Assembly (NCBI RefSeq): GCF_025195095.1
Contig: NZ_JANAVZ010000005.1
Coordinates: 248,001-312,000, forward strand
Direction of reading: 5' to 3'
DNA: 64,000 bases
Source: Paracoccus maritimus
GTDB taxonomy: Bacteria; Pseudomonadota; Alphaproteobacteria; Rhodobacterales; Rhodobacteraceae
Each line of letters opens with the position of its first letter. Positions within the stretch are counted from its first letter, which is position 1. The notes beneath the pieces are model-generated. The model was not told where the DNA came from. It made no database searches and saw only the letters and a program-made list of their open reading frames with translations. A program made the translations under genes and the position numbers. Below, piece after piece: positions 32,707 through 41,239 of this stretch.

Positions 32707-34856
32707 CCAGTCGCCTGTCGCAGTCCGGTCTTTGGTTGATCAGCAGTTGCTGTGATCGGGCGCAGAGCGCCGCCGCCCACAACCTCGGCAAGCGGCAGAC
32801 TTGCGCCCGGCGTAGGTGCGTTGTTTCCCGTTTTTGCCGCCAATTCGGTCAGCGTCCGTCCGCCGATCTGGCCCAACGGTGGCAGTTGAACCGTCCCGTC
32901 ACCCAATTGCGGAGACGTGTCGTCGGTCTCGGTCGCCTCGAAAATGCCGTGCGCGGTCTTGTCCCAATAGAACGGTTTGACGACGACCTCGTAGATCGCC
33001 TTCCAGCCGGCAAGGCAGCCAAGCGGGAAATAGACATGCAGGGTCGGCACCCATGTCATCAGGTGACGATGCTTGGCGCCCCGGACAGCCCACATGTTGA
33101 TCCCGATGCTGATCAGTTCCGAGGTCACGAAGATCGCGAACAACGCAGTGATCGCCTGCCCGCCCCAGATGCCCGACAACGGCGCACGCAGCGGATGCGG
33201 CAATCCAAGGCTCAGCAACCAGAAGCTCCACAGCACCGGGGCCAGCAGATACTGAGAGAGGGTGCCGAAGAACTGGATCTGGAATCCCCAGAACCGCCAC
33301 GCGCCCAGATCGCGCCACAACGCGACGGGATTGCGCATGTGGACGCCCCAGGTCATCGCATAGCCCTTGAGCCAGCGTGATCGCTGCTTGACCCATGGCA
33401 GGGCGCGGCAGTTCGCCTCTTCGTCGGTGGTGGTATCAAGGATCTCGGTTCGCCAGCCGCGCCGGGCCAGCCGGACGCCCAGATCCGCGTCTTCGGTGAC
33501 GTTCCATGCATCCCATGCATCGACCGCCTCCAACGCGTCGCGTCGGAAGAACAGGGTGGTGCCGCCCAGGGGAACCACCAGCCCAAGTCTGGCCACGCCA
33601 GGCAGCAGGACCCGGAACCACGCCGCGTATTCGACCGTGAAGCAGCGCGCCAGCCAGTTGGTTCGCGGATTGTAATAGTCCAGCGCGCCCTGCAGGCAGG
33701 CGACATCGTCCGCCGCGAAATGAAATCCACGCGCCACCTTGTGCAACTGATCGGGGTCGGGCCGATCCTCGGCGTCCCAGACGCCCACGATCTCGCCCCG
33801 GCAGAAATTCAGAGCATAATTCAGCGCACGCGGCTTGGTCTGGATCGGCCCTTCTGGCACCTCGACGACGCGCAGCCAGCCGGGCAGCCGAGCACCTTCC
33901 AGCGCCTTGCGCGTCACTTCGTCGTCGGCCTCGATGACCAGCAGGATGTCGGTCAGCTCGCGCGGATAGTCCAGACGCGCCAGCCGTGCCACCAGCTTGC
34001 CCGCGACATCGCTTTCCCGAAACAACGGCACCATGACCGAAATGACCGGCAGCGCGCCGTCCATCTGCGGCAAGGCGATTTGTCCGGCACGTGCCGCCCG
34101 CCGAAGATCGCGCTGCTCGGCGCGGATACGAAGTGCGGCGAAGAACGCGCCAAGCTTCAGCGCGGTTTGGGTCAGCAATGTCAGCGCCGCCCAGGCGGTC
34201 AAGGCGGTCAGCACCCAGACGGGCACCATCCACAGACCCAGCGCGATTGCAGCCATGACCGCCAGTGCCAACTGACCGGTGCGGCGTTCGTTGCGAGTCC
34301 GACAGCTTTCGCCGGCGGGAACGCGCAACTCGGCGGCACGGACCATGGAGCTTCGGCGTAGAGACAGGATCGCGTCCTGCACTTGTGCCTCTGAGCACAG
34401 CAACATGCGGATCTGTCCGAATTCGGCGGGCAGCGACGGGCTGAGCGCCTGAAACAGTTCCGGGCGCGCGGTGGCGATCCAGGTGACGCCGCCGATGCGC
34501 CGCCAGGGCAGAATGCCGTGGGTTAGGCAATATCCGGCACCGACGGCATCGATCAGACGCGGATCGGCGGGCGTCGCCGTCGGATCGACCAAGGTGGTGC
34601 GCCATTGCCGCGACAGCGCACGGGTCAGCGCCTCGGGCGTCACCCAGCCCTGCGACAGCAGGATCTGTCCAAGCCGCGCCTTCTGACGCTGCCGCATCAC
34701 GACCGCCTTCAGCAGGTTCCCCGGCTCGATCGCACCGTCTTCGAGAAGAATCTGGCCCAGAGGCAACCGACGTCGCGGGGCGAATGTCGGCGTCGCACGC
34801 TGCGGATCTGCATGGTCCAGCGGGGTGGACGGGGTCAGCTCGGCAAGTTCGGCCAT
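32703..34856 (-). CDS. GT2 membrane glycosyltransferase with N-terminal MshEN (c-di-GMP-binding type) domain
   Basis: Predicted polysaccharide synthase of 717 residues. The N-terminus carries two 24-residue MshEN motifs separated by 5 residues: 32-55 (starts PLGQILLEDG) and 61-84 (RLGQILLSQG...ALSRQ). The second is canonical; the first has Pro for Arg and Arg for Gln at its ends. Membrane helices follow near 197-235. The GT-A domain has VISVMVPLFRESD (272 on), the DxD region WDAEDRPD (360-367), TED (454-456) and QRSRW (491-495), the cellulose-synthase-type processive set. At least three more helices follow (about 520-620). E. coli NfrB combines the same two domains, with MshEN at the C-terminus, and needs c-di-GMP. 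No nfrA-like partner is nearby. A CtrA box precedes the gene. Confidence 0.9.
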   Translation of the reverse strand: MAELAELTPSTPLDHADPQRATPTFAPRRRLPLGQILLEDGAIEPGNLLKAVVMRQRQKARLGQILLSQGWVTPEALTRALSRQWRTTLVDPTATPADPRLIDAVGAGYCLTHGILPWRRIGGVTWIATARPELFQALSPSLPAEFGQIRMLLCSEAQVQDAILSLRRSSMVRAAELRVPAGESCRTRNERRTGQLALAVMAAIALGLWMVPVWVLTALTAWAALTLLTQTALKLGAFFAALRIRAEQRDLRRAARAGQIALPQMDGALPVISVMVPLFRESDVAGKLVARLARLDYPRELTDILLVIEADDEVTRKALEGARLPGWLRVVEVPEGPIQTKPRALNYALNFCRGEIVGVWDAEDRPDPDQLHKVARGFHFAADDVACLQGALDYYNPRTNWLARCFTVEYAAWFRVLLPGVARLGLVVPLGGTTLFFRRDALEAVDAWDAWNVTEDADLGVRLARRGWRTEILDTTTDEEANCRALPWVKQRSRWLKGYAMTWGVHMRNPVALWRDLGAWRFWGFQIQFFGTLSQYLLAPVLWSFWLLSLGLPHPLRAPLSGIWGGQAITALFAIFVTSELISIGINMWAVRGAKHRHLMTWVPTLHVYFPLGCLAGWKAIYEVVVKPFYWDKTAHGIFEATETDDTSPQLGDGTVQLPPLGQIGGRTLTELAAKTGNNAPTPGASLPLAEVVGGGALRPITATADQPKTGLRQATG

Positions 34857-34899
34857 AGACGATTCCTTTCTGGAACGTCCAGTCGTGCCACGAAAGCCG

Positions 34900-34914
34900 T
34901 TAAGAAGAGGTTAA
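34900..34914 (-). promoter_or_regulatory. CtrA-binding box upstream of the MshEN-glycosyltransferase gene
   Basis: Perfect TTAA-N7-TTAA (spacer GAAGAGG) 44 bases before the glycosyltransferase ATG, between it and carA. This is the full CtrA consensus of alphaproteobacteria. Confidence 0.65.
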
Positions 34915-34927
34915 GTGTAAGGTCTGC

Positions 34928-36076
34928 TCAGCCGCGCCGGGAACGCATCGAATCGGCAAAGCGGCGGAACAGATAAAGGCTGTCCTGCGGTCCTGGTGAA
35001 GCCTCGGGATGGTGCTGCACGGAAAAGACCGGCTTCTCGCTGACCCTGATTCCGCAATTGCTGCCATCGAACAGGCTGACATGGGTTTCGACCACGCCCT
35101 TCGGCAAGGTCTGACTGTCCACCGCGAAGCCGTGATTCATCGACGTGATCTCGACCTTGCCGGTTTCATTGTCGCGCACAGGATGGTTCGCGCCGTGATG
35201 GCCATGGCTCATCTTGACGGTCTTTGCACCAAGTGCCAGCGCCAGCATCTGGTGACCCAGGCAAATCCCGAAGATCGGCATGTCGCGTGCCAGAAGGTCG
35301 CGGATCATCGGCACCGCGTATTCACCCGTGGCAGCCGGATCGCCCGGGCCATTCGACAGGAACACGCCTTCGGGTTCGTGTGCCATCACCTCTTCTGCGG
35401 TGGCGGTCGCCGGCAGCACGGTGACGTCGGCGCCATGAGAGACCAATGACCTGAGAATGTTGCGCTTTGCGCCATAATCCAGCGCGACGACCTTGAAGGG
35501 TTTTTCCTCGGGGGACGTGCCGAAGCCCTGGCCCCATTCCCAACCACCTTCCTGCCAGCGATAACCTTGCGCGCAGCTGACCTCTCGCGCCAGGTCCAGG
35601 CCGACCAGCCCGTGCCAGTCGCGCGCCTTGGCAATCATCGCTTCCAGATCGAAGCTGCCGTCCGGATCGTGCGCAAGAACGACATGCGGGGCGCCTTGTT
35701 GCCGGATCGCGCGTGTCAGCCTGCGCGTATCCACGCCGCCGATCCCGATGCGACCACGCCGCTCCATCCACTCGGGCAGCTGGCCCGCAGCGCGCCAGTT
35801 CGAGGGCTGGGTCGGGTCCCAGCGCACGACAATGCCGCTGGCCACAGGGTCGGCCGCCTCGTCATCTTCGTCGGTGACGCCGGTGTTGCCGATATGAGGA
35901 AAGGTGAAGGTAACGATCTGGCTGGCGTAAGAGGGATCGGTCATGATCTCCTGATAGCCGGTCATCGCGGTGTTGAAGACCAACTCGGCCACCACCTCTC
36001 CGGTGGCACCGAAGCCATGGCCGTAGAAGACGGTCCCGTCGGCAAGCGCAAGGCAGGCGGTCGGTTTTGCGGCCAT
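34928..36076 (-). CDS. carA: carbamoyl-phosphate synthase small subunit
   Basis: Glutaminase subunit of carbamoyl-phosphate synthase, feeding ammonia to CarB for pyrimidine and arginine synthesis. 382 residues. N-terminal domain: CLALADGTVFYGHGFGATGEV then GYQEIMTDPSYASQIVTFT. C-terminal class I amidotransferase: VFLSNGPGDP, nucleophile Cys in FGICLGHQMLALALG, SMNHGFAVD, and the His/Glu pair in FSVQHHPEASPGP. carB is not adjacent. A TTGACC-N17-TATTCA promoter lies upstream. The downstream gene on the same strand is the glycosyltransferase, which has its own regulatory box. Confidence 0.97.
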   Translation of the reverse strand: MAAKPTACLALADGTVFYGHGFGATGEVVAELVFNTAMTGYQEIMTDPSYASQIVTFTFPHIGNTGVTDEDDEAADPVASGIVVRWDPTQPSNWRAAGQLPEWMERRGRIGIGGVDTRRLTRAIRQQGAPHVVLAHDPDGSFDLEAMIAKARDWHGLVGLDLAREVSCAQGYRWQEGGWEWGQGFGTSPEEKPFKVVALDYGAKRNILRSLVSHGADVTVLPATATAEEVMAHEPEGVFLSNGPGDPAATGEYAVPMIRDLLARDMPIFGICLGHQMLALALGAKTVKMSHGHHGANHPVRDNETGKVEITSMNHGFAVDSQTLPKGVVETHVSLFDGSNCGIRVSEKPVFSVQHHPEASPGPQDSLYLFRRFADSMRSRRG

Positions 36077-36105
36077 GTCGGCACCTCTGGTCTGAAATCA
36101 GCCGG

Positions 36106-36134
36106 TGAATATGTTCGACGCGCAGGAAGGTCAA
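36106..36134 (-). promoter_or_regulatory. candidate sigma-70 promoter of carA
   Basis: On the minus strand: TTGACC (36129-36134), 17-base spacer, TATTCA (36106-36111), about 30 bases before the carA ATG. Confidence 0.5.
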
Positions 36135-36167
36135 GCCGCGCCGGACCGCCGCGCACGGCATGGCGGC

Positions 36168-36196
36168 TTGATTCCCGCGCGCCTTGCGCCTACATC
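36168..36196 (+). promoter_or_regulatory. candidate promoter of yqeY
   Basis: TTGATT (36168-36173), 17-base spacer, TACATC (36191-36196), 62 bases before the yqeY ATG. Confidence 0.4.
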
Positions 36197-36258
36197 GCCT
36201 GCTTTGCGGCGTGTGCCAGAAGTGCGCGCCCCAAGGGATATTCCCGGGAGACTGTCTG

Positions 36259-36723
36259 ATGGATCTGCGAGCAAGACTGCAAGCCGCCACCAAGGATGCA
36301 ATGAAGTCACGAGACAGCACAAGGCTGTCCACGCTGCGGCTGATCGGCGCGGCGGTCAAGGATCGCGAGATCGCCCTGCGCGGCGGGGATGGCGAGGGCG
36401 GCGAGATGACCGAAGCCGAGCTTGTCGCGATCATGTCCAGGATGGTCAAGCAGCGTCAGGAATCGGTGCGCGCCTACGAAGAGGGCGGCCGGTTGGAGCT
36501 TGCGGCGCAAGAGCAGGAAGAAATCGAGATCATTCAGGAGTTTCTGCCAAGACAGCTAAGCGAGGCAGAAACCGTGTCCGCGATCGACAGCGTCATCAGC
36601 GATCTGGGTGCTTCCAGCATCCGCGACATGGGGCGTGTCATGGCCGATCTGCGGCAGCGCCATGCAGGTCAGATGGATTTCGGCACGGTCGGTCCGATGG
36701 TCAAGGACAGGTTGCTGAACTGA
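36259..36723 (+). CDS. GatB/YqeY domain-containing protein
   Basis: YqeY-type protein of 154 residues, related to the tRNA-binding C-terminal domain of GatB but free-standing. Start ATG 36259 (MDLRARLQAATKDAMKSRD) after GGGAGACTGTCT. Landmarks: RLSTLRLIGAAVKDREIALRG, VKQRQESVRAYEEGGR and EEIEIIQEFLPRQLSE, then VMADLRQRHAGQMDFGTV. It may bind tRNA; its precise role is not established. With a probable non-discriminating AspRS in this genome, a link to Asn-tRNA formation is possible but not shown. Confidence 0.93.
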   Translation: MDLRARLQAATKDAMKSRDSTRLSTLRLIGAAVKDREIALRGGDGEGGEMTEAELVAIMSRMVKQRQESVRAYEEGGRLELAAQEQEEIEIIQEFLPRQLSEAETVSAIDSVISDLGASSIRDMGRVMADLRQRHAGQMDFGTVGPMVKDRLLN

Positions 36724-36774
36724 TCTGTGGAAACCTCCGGCAGGATGATGACGTTCACGTGTCGGAGGTGTTTC

Positions 36775-36966
36775 ATGCCAGCAAGATCCAAGGCACAGCA
36801 ACGCGCCGCCGGCGCAGCGTTATCGGCAAAGCGCGGCGAGACCAAGGTCGCCGAACTTCAGGGCGCGTCCCGCGAGATGTATGACAGCATGACCGAGGAC
36901 GAGTTGGAGGATTTTGCCTCTACCGATCTGGACGGCTTGCCGGACCATGTCGAGGATGATCGCTGA
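36775..36966 (+). CDS. DUF3008 family small protein
   Basis: Protein of 63 residues beginning MPARSKAQQRAAGAALSAKRG, the family signature (usually MPAKSKKQQ-AAG-ALSAKRG), followed by ELQGASREMYDSMTEDELEDFAST. Start preceded by CGGAGGTGTTTC. Basic at the N-terminus, acidic at the C-terminus, no membrane segment. Function unknown. It follows yqeY by 51 bases. Confidence 0.92.
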   Translation: MPARSKAQQRAAGAALSAKRGETKVAELQGASREMYDSMTEDELEDFASTDLDGLPDHVEDDR

Positions 36967-37117
36967 CCACAACAAGTCTTCGAGGCGGACCTTCGCCTGC
37001 AGGGTTTGGCGAACTGCCCGTCACAGGGGGCGAGGATATTTCATTTCGGCTCTGCTAGTCACATCGGAACAGATGTGTCAGCAACGGCGACGTGACGAGC
37101 TCAGGACATGATACCGA

Positions 37118-38272
37118 ATGACACCAGCCGCCAGGGTCGCCGCTGCGATCGATATTCTGGACCATGTTCTTGACGGCGAGCCCGCCGAACGTGCGCTCTT
37201 GCGCTGGTCGCGCAACAGTCGTTTCGCAGGATCCGGTGACCGGGCCGCAGTTCGGGACCTTGTCTTCGATTCGCTGCGGCGACGCGATAGCCTGGCCCGG
37301 TTGGGTGGCAGTGCGACTGGCGGCAGGGGGCTGATGCTGGGTCATGTGCGTGCGTCTGGTCGCGATCCCGATGAGGTATTTACAGGTGTCGGGCATGCGC
37401 CTTCGACCCTGACATCCGACGAACGTCGTCATGTGCCTGACGTTGAACAAGGGTCGGACCTTCCTGACTGGCTGTGGCCGCAATGGAAAGCCTCGCTTGG
37501 GGCCGATGCGACAGCGGTGGCAGAGGCGATGCGTCACCGCGCACCCGTATGGCTGCGGGTCAATCCGCGTCGTGCAAGCGTCGAGGAAGCGATCGGATCG
37601 CTGCGCGCAGCGGACGTGCATGTGGAGCGGCATGGTGTCCTGCATACCGCTCTGCGGGTCTTGGAGGGTGAGCGCCGGATCGCAAGAAGCGAGGCCTATC
37701 TGAAAGGGCTGGTCGAGTTGCAGGACCTGTCGCCGCAACTTGCCTGTGCCGCGGTTCCGTTACGGTCCGGCGATCATGTCTTGGATTATTGCGCTGGCGG
37801 CGGCGGCAAGACCCTGGCGCTGGGTGGGCGGCAGGACAAGATGCGCCTTGTTGCCCACGACGCCTCTGCCGAACGGATGAAGGATCTGCCTGATCGCGCG
37901 GCACGTGCGGATCTGCGGGTCGAGATTTCCGGCACGCCACAGGGACCGTTCGATCTGGTCGTCGCCGATGTGCCATGTTCCGGGTCTGGCACGTGGCGCC
38001 GCAGCCCTGACATGAAGTGGCGGCTGACTCCCGATTCACTTTCTGCGCTGGTCAGAACCCAGTCGGAAATTCTGGATCGGGTCGCCACGCTTGTGCGCCC
38101 CGGCGGGCACTTGGCCTATATGACATGCTCGGTGCTCGATGCGGAAAATGATGACCAGATCGCCGGGCTTCTGGATCGCGACACCGGGTATCAGCGGGTC
38201 CATCGGCAATCATGGACTCCGCTGGATGCCGGGGACGGCTTCTACCTTGCCTTACTGTGCAGAAAGTTCTGA
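37118..38272 (+). CDS. RsmB/NOP family 16S rRNA cytosine-C5 methyltransferase
   Basis: RNA m5C methyltransferase of 384 residues using S-adenosylmethionine. An N-terminal helical RNA-binding part (residues 1-130, with NusB-like traits) precedes the catalytic domain: DYCAGGGGKTLALG (SAM motif I), VADVPCSGSGTWRRSPD (motif IV, with one active Cys), and YMTCSVLDAENDDQIAG (motif VI, second Cys). This gene order and length fit RsmB-like enzymes; the exact target base is not proven. A 6-bp hairpin CACATC/GATGTG lies 40-58 bases upstream. The stop is followed within 20 bases by the CtrA box of cckA. Confidence 0.92.
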   Translation: MTPAARVAAAIDILDHVLDGEPAERALLRWSRNSRFAGSGDRAAVRDLVFDSLRRRDSLARLGGSATGGRGLMLGHVRASGRDPDEVFTGVGHAPSTLTSDERRHVPDVEQGSDLPDWLWPQWKASLGADATAVAEAMRHRAPVWLRVNPRRASVEEAIGSLRAADVHVERHGVLHTALRVLEGERRIARSEAYLKGLVELQDLSPQLACAAVPLRSGDHVLDYCAGGGGKTLALGGRQDKMRLVAHDASAERMKDLPDRAARADLRVEISGTPQGPFDLVVADVPCSGSGTWRRSPDMKWRLTPDSLSALVRTQSEILDRVATLVRPGGHLAYMTCSVLDAENDDQIAGLLDRDTGYQRVHRQSWTPLDAGDGFYLALLCRKF

Positions 38273-38290
38273 TAGGCCGGGGCACCCGAA

Positions 38291-38305
38291 TTAACGCGCT
38301 GTTAA
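38291..38305 (+). promoter_or_regulatory. CtrA-binding box upstream of cckA
   Basis: Perfect TTAA-N7-TTAA (spacer CGCGCTG), 50 bases before the cckA ATG and 19 bases after the preceding stop. CckA starts the CckA-ChpT-CtrA relay, so this suggests feedback by CtrA on its own kinase. Confidence 0.65.
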
Positions 38306-38354
38306 GCGAAGTTGCGCTAAATCTGACGGGAAAGACCGCAGGAAAGCGATTCGG

Positions 38355-40454
38355 ATGGCGCATTGGGACGATCAGTCGGGTATTCCTCGCAGCGCATTGG
38401 CGGCATTGCCACTGCTGATGCTGCCATTGCTTGTCGGGGCGCTGTTGCTTGTGATCCTGCCGGGAAGTGACGCGGGTCGCGCGGCGATCATTTTTTCGAC
38501 CATCTCTGTTGCCTGGTACGTCCTCGGGGGCGCGATCGCGCTGTCACATGGTTGGCGAAAACTGTCCGGCAGGCGCGCCCTCTCGGCGATCAGGGGCGAG
38601 GTTGCTGCAGCGCCAGAGCCGGTGTGGATCTGCGATTCGGACGGTTTGGTGTTGTTTCAGAACGCGGCTGCGTGCCGGGATTTCGACGATATTACCGGAC
38701 AGAATGTGCTGACCCTCGTGTCCCGGTTGCGCGCGGACGCGGAAAGCGATCTCGCGGATCTGTCGGCGCGCGCGTTGCGGCACGGCTCGGCCGAGATAGA
38801 CTTGTCCGAAGGTGAGGTTCTGGCGCTTAGCAGGGCTGCTGACGCACCTCTGCAGGTGTGGTCCTATCACCGGCCAGGCGATGGCCTGGAAGATGAGGCA
38901 CTTGCAATGGACCTGGAGGACAGCGAAGCGCAGGATGAATTCGAGGCGTTGCCGGTCGCGCTGTTGCGCCTTGCACCGGAGGGGCATATTCGCGGCGCGA
39001 ATGCGGCCGCGCGCGCGCTGCTTTCGCTGGATCAGGCTTCCCTGCAAGGCGCTCTCCATCTGGGAAGCGTCCTGGAGGGTCCGGGTCGCCCGGTCGGGGA
39101 CTGGATTTTGGATGCGAGTGCGAGGCGCATCGATGGGCGCCCGGAAATGTTGCGTTTGCGCGGCAATGACGGGGATGAAGACGTGCATCTTCAGGTGACC
39201 CTGGCCCCAGATCCGACGGTTCGGGCCGGGGTGATCGCGGTGCTGAATGATGCCAGTGCGCTGAAGACGCTGGAGGCGCAGTTCGTCCAAAGTCAGAAGA
39301 TGCAGGCGATCGGTCAACTGGCGGGCGGTGTTGCACATGATTTCAACAACTTGCTGACAGCCATCAGCGGACATTGTGATCTGCTGATGCTGCGCCATGA
39401 CAAGGGGCATCCCGACTACTCTGATCTCGACCAGATCAGCCAGAACGCCAACCGTGCCGCTGCTCTTGTCGGGCAGTTGCTGGCCTTCTCACGCAAGCAG
39501 ACGCTGAAGCTGGAGACGTTGGACCTTCGCGACACGCTGGCCGACCTGACCCATCTTCTGAACAGGCTGGTCGGTGAGCGCGTCGCTCTGACCATCAACC
39601 ATGACCCCGCCTTGCGCCCGATCCGGGCCGACAAGCGTCAATTGGAGCAGGTTATCATGAATCTTGTCGTCAATGCCCGCGACGCAATGCCCGAGGGTGG
39701 CGAAATCAGGATCGATACAGAGAATGTGCATCTTTCCGACGCCTTGCGTCGCGACCGGGTCGCGCTGCCCGCCGGTGACTATGTTCGTGTCCGCGTGATC
39801 GATGAGGGTTGCGGCATATCGCCAGATCACCAAGCAAAGATGTTCGAACCCTTCTTTACGACGAAGCGTGTCGGAGAGGGGACGGGGCTTGGGCTGTCGA
39901 CCGCATATGGGATCGTAAAGCAGACCGGCGGCTATATCTTCTGCGATAGCGTGACCGGGCAGGGAACCTGTTTTTCGCTGTATTTCCCGGCGCATGCTGA
40001 TGCTGCGATCAAGATGTCCCCTGTGGCTGCCACACCTGCCGAGGCTACAGCACCGTTGCCGACGCGACAGGCTACGATCCTTCTGGTTGAGGATGAGGCG
40101 CCTGTCCGCGCATTCGCGGCGCGCGCCCTGAAGCTCAAGGGCTACGACGTTCTTGAGGCCACGAACGCCGAGCATGCGCTGGATCTGCTGTCGGACAGCC
40201 GGCTGACAATCGATGTTTTTGTGACAGACGTCGTGATGCCCGGCATGGACGGGCCCAGTTGGGTCCGAACGGCGCTTAGGGATAGACCGGGAACTCGCGT
40301 CATCTTCATGTCAGGCTATACCGAGGACATTTTCGGAGAGGGGCATGCCCCGGTCCCGAACTCGCTATTTCTTGCGAAGCCGTTCACGCTTGCGGAGCTG
40401 ACCCATCTCGTTGAGGCGCAGCTTGCAGGGACCGGAGCGCCGACACTGCATTAA
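38355..40454 (+). CDS. cckA: hybrid histidine kinase CckA
   Basis: Membrane kinase/phosphatase that passes phosphate through ChpT to CtrA and so controls cell cycle, motility or gene-transfer genes in alphaproteobacteria. 699 residues: two membrane helices (about 16-37 and 44-65), one or two PAS-like domains (about 80-310), HisKA with H328 in GGVAHDFNNLLTAISGH, HATPase with VVNARDAMPEGG and GEGTGLGLSTAYGIVKQTGG, and a C-terminal receiver with acceptor D625 in FVTDVVMPGMDG. Both PAS regions are rich in Asp/Glu and divergent. The order cckA then recA on the same strand recurs in Rhodobacteraceae. Its stop overlaps that of the convergent sulfotransferase gene (TTAA). Confidence 0.95.
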   Translation: MAHWDDQSGIPRSALAALPLLMLPLLVGALLLVILPGSDAGRAAIIFSTISVAWYVLGGAIALSHGWRKLSGRRALSAIRGEVAAAPEPVWICDSDGLVLFQNAAACRDFDDITGQNVLTLVSRLRADAESDLADLSARALRHGSAEIDLSEGEVLALSRAADAPLQVWSYHRPGDGLEDEALAMDLEDSEAQDEFEALPVALLRLAPEGHIRGANAAARALLSLDQASLQGALHLGSVLEGPGRPVGDWILDASARRIDGRPEMLRLRGNDGDEDVHLQVTLAPDPTVRAGVIAVLNDASALKTLEAQFVQSQKMQAIGQLAGGVAHDFNNLLTAISGHCDLLMLRHDKGHPDYSDLDQISQNANRAAALVGQLLAFSRKQTLKLETLDLRDTLADLTHLLNRLVGERVALTINHDPALRPIRADKRQLEQVIMNLVVNARDAMPEGGEIRIDTENVHLSDALRRDRVALPAGDYVRVRVIDEGCGISPDHQAKMFEPFFTTKRVGEGTGLGLSTAYGIVKQTGGYIFCDSVTGQGTCFSLYFPAHADAAIKMSPVAATPAEATAPLPTRQATILLVEDEAPVRAFAARALKLKGYDVLEATNAEHALDLLSDSRLTIDVFVTDVVMPGMDGPSWVRTALRDRPGTRVIFMSGYTEDIFGEGHAPVPNSLFLAKPFTLAELTHLVEAQLAGTGAPTLH

Positions 40455-41077
40455 ACATCGCCAGCCGCCGCCTTGCCTGTGCCGTTGTCCTGTCCGATCT
40501 TCGCGTAGAGCGATATGTCATCACGAAGGCATTCGCGCAGCAGGGTTTCCTCGTCTTGGTCAAGACGCACATCTACCGAAGGGGGCACGTTGATACGCGG
40601 AAGTTCGATCGCACAATTCAGGCGATCTTCAAGAAACTCCACGAATCCAGCCATGTCTTCGTATCGGAAGATCTGGTCGACATGTCCATGGTCATCGGTC
40701 AGGAACTCGGATTGCGTCCCGATCATCAGGCTGGCACGGCCTTCTGGCGAGATGTAGTCGCGCACGAAGCGGCTGAAACCTACGCCTTCCATGCGGTGCA
40801 GAGGATCGTCAAGGTCGTCCCTCAACTTGAAGCGATACCAGCTGCGAAGCCAGTCCACCGGCTCTCGCATCAGCGCGACGGTCGTGAAGCGATCGCCCGT
40901 TTGTGCGTCAAGCCATGGGGCCAGATGGCTGCGGTAGCTGGAAATATTCGTGTGCTTGAGGACGGCCGGGCGTTGGATCGCTGCGGAGGAAAGGGATTCA
41001 AGTGCCGTCTCGACCGCGGTGGAGCCTGCCTTTGGGGTCGCAAGAAAGACCAGCCGTTCTTCCCAGAAGATCAACAT
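40451..41077 (-). CDS. sulfotransferase family protein (NodH-like)
   Basis: Predicted sulfotransferase of 208 residues from ATG 41077 (MLIFWEERLVFLATPKAGSTAV). PKAGSTA is the 5'-phosphosulfate-binding loop for PAPS, and REPVDWLRSWYRFK contains the conserved 3'-phosphate-binding Arg and Ser. DQIFRYEDMAGFVEFLED matches the later family helix. The acceptor is unknown; homologues are often annotated as nodulation protein NodH. It sits between cckA and recA on the opposite strand. An inverted repeat is found 60 bases upstream of its start. Confidence 0.85.
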   Translation of the reverse strand: MLIFWEERLVFLATPKAGSTAVETALESLSSAAIQRPAVLKHTNISSYRSHLAPWLDAQTGDRFTTVALMREPVDWLRSWYRFKLRDDLDDPLHRMEGVGFSRFVRDYISPEGRASLMIGTQSEFLTDDHGHVDQIFRYEDMAGFVEFLEDRLNCAIELPRINVPPSVDVRLDQDEETLLRECLRDDISLYAKIGQDNGTGKAAAGDV

Positions 41078-41136
41078 GTCCGAACTGTCCTGTGGCTGTC
41101 GCGTCGGGCGCCATAACGACAGAGATGCCAGTTGTA

Positions 41137-41154
41137 AACGCTTTGTTAAGCGTT
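41137..41154. promoter_or_regulatory. inverted repeat AACGCTT-TGTT-AAGCGTT
   Basis: Perfect 7-base arms with a 4-base spacer in the divergent region between the sulfotransferase gene and recA. It overlaps TAAA-N7-TTAA (41135-41149 region), a one-mismatch CtrA box. It could be a repressor operator or a CtrA site. Confidence 0.4.
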
Positions 41155-41239
41155 GGGCGGGATAATCGCAGCAAGATAATGCGACACGGCAGTGTTCGGC
41201 CTTGAAAAGCAAAGCTGGATCGCGCAAAGGTTAGTGTAA

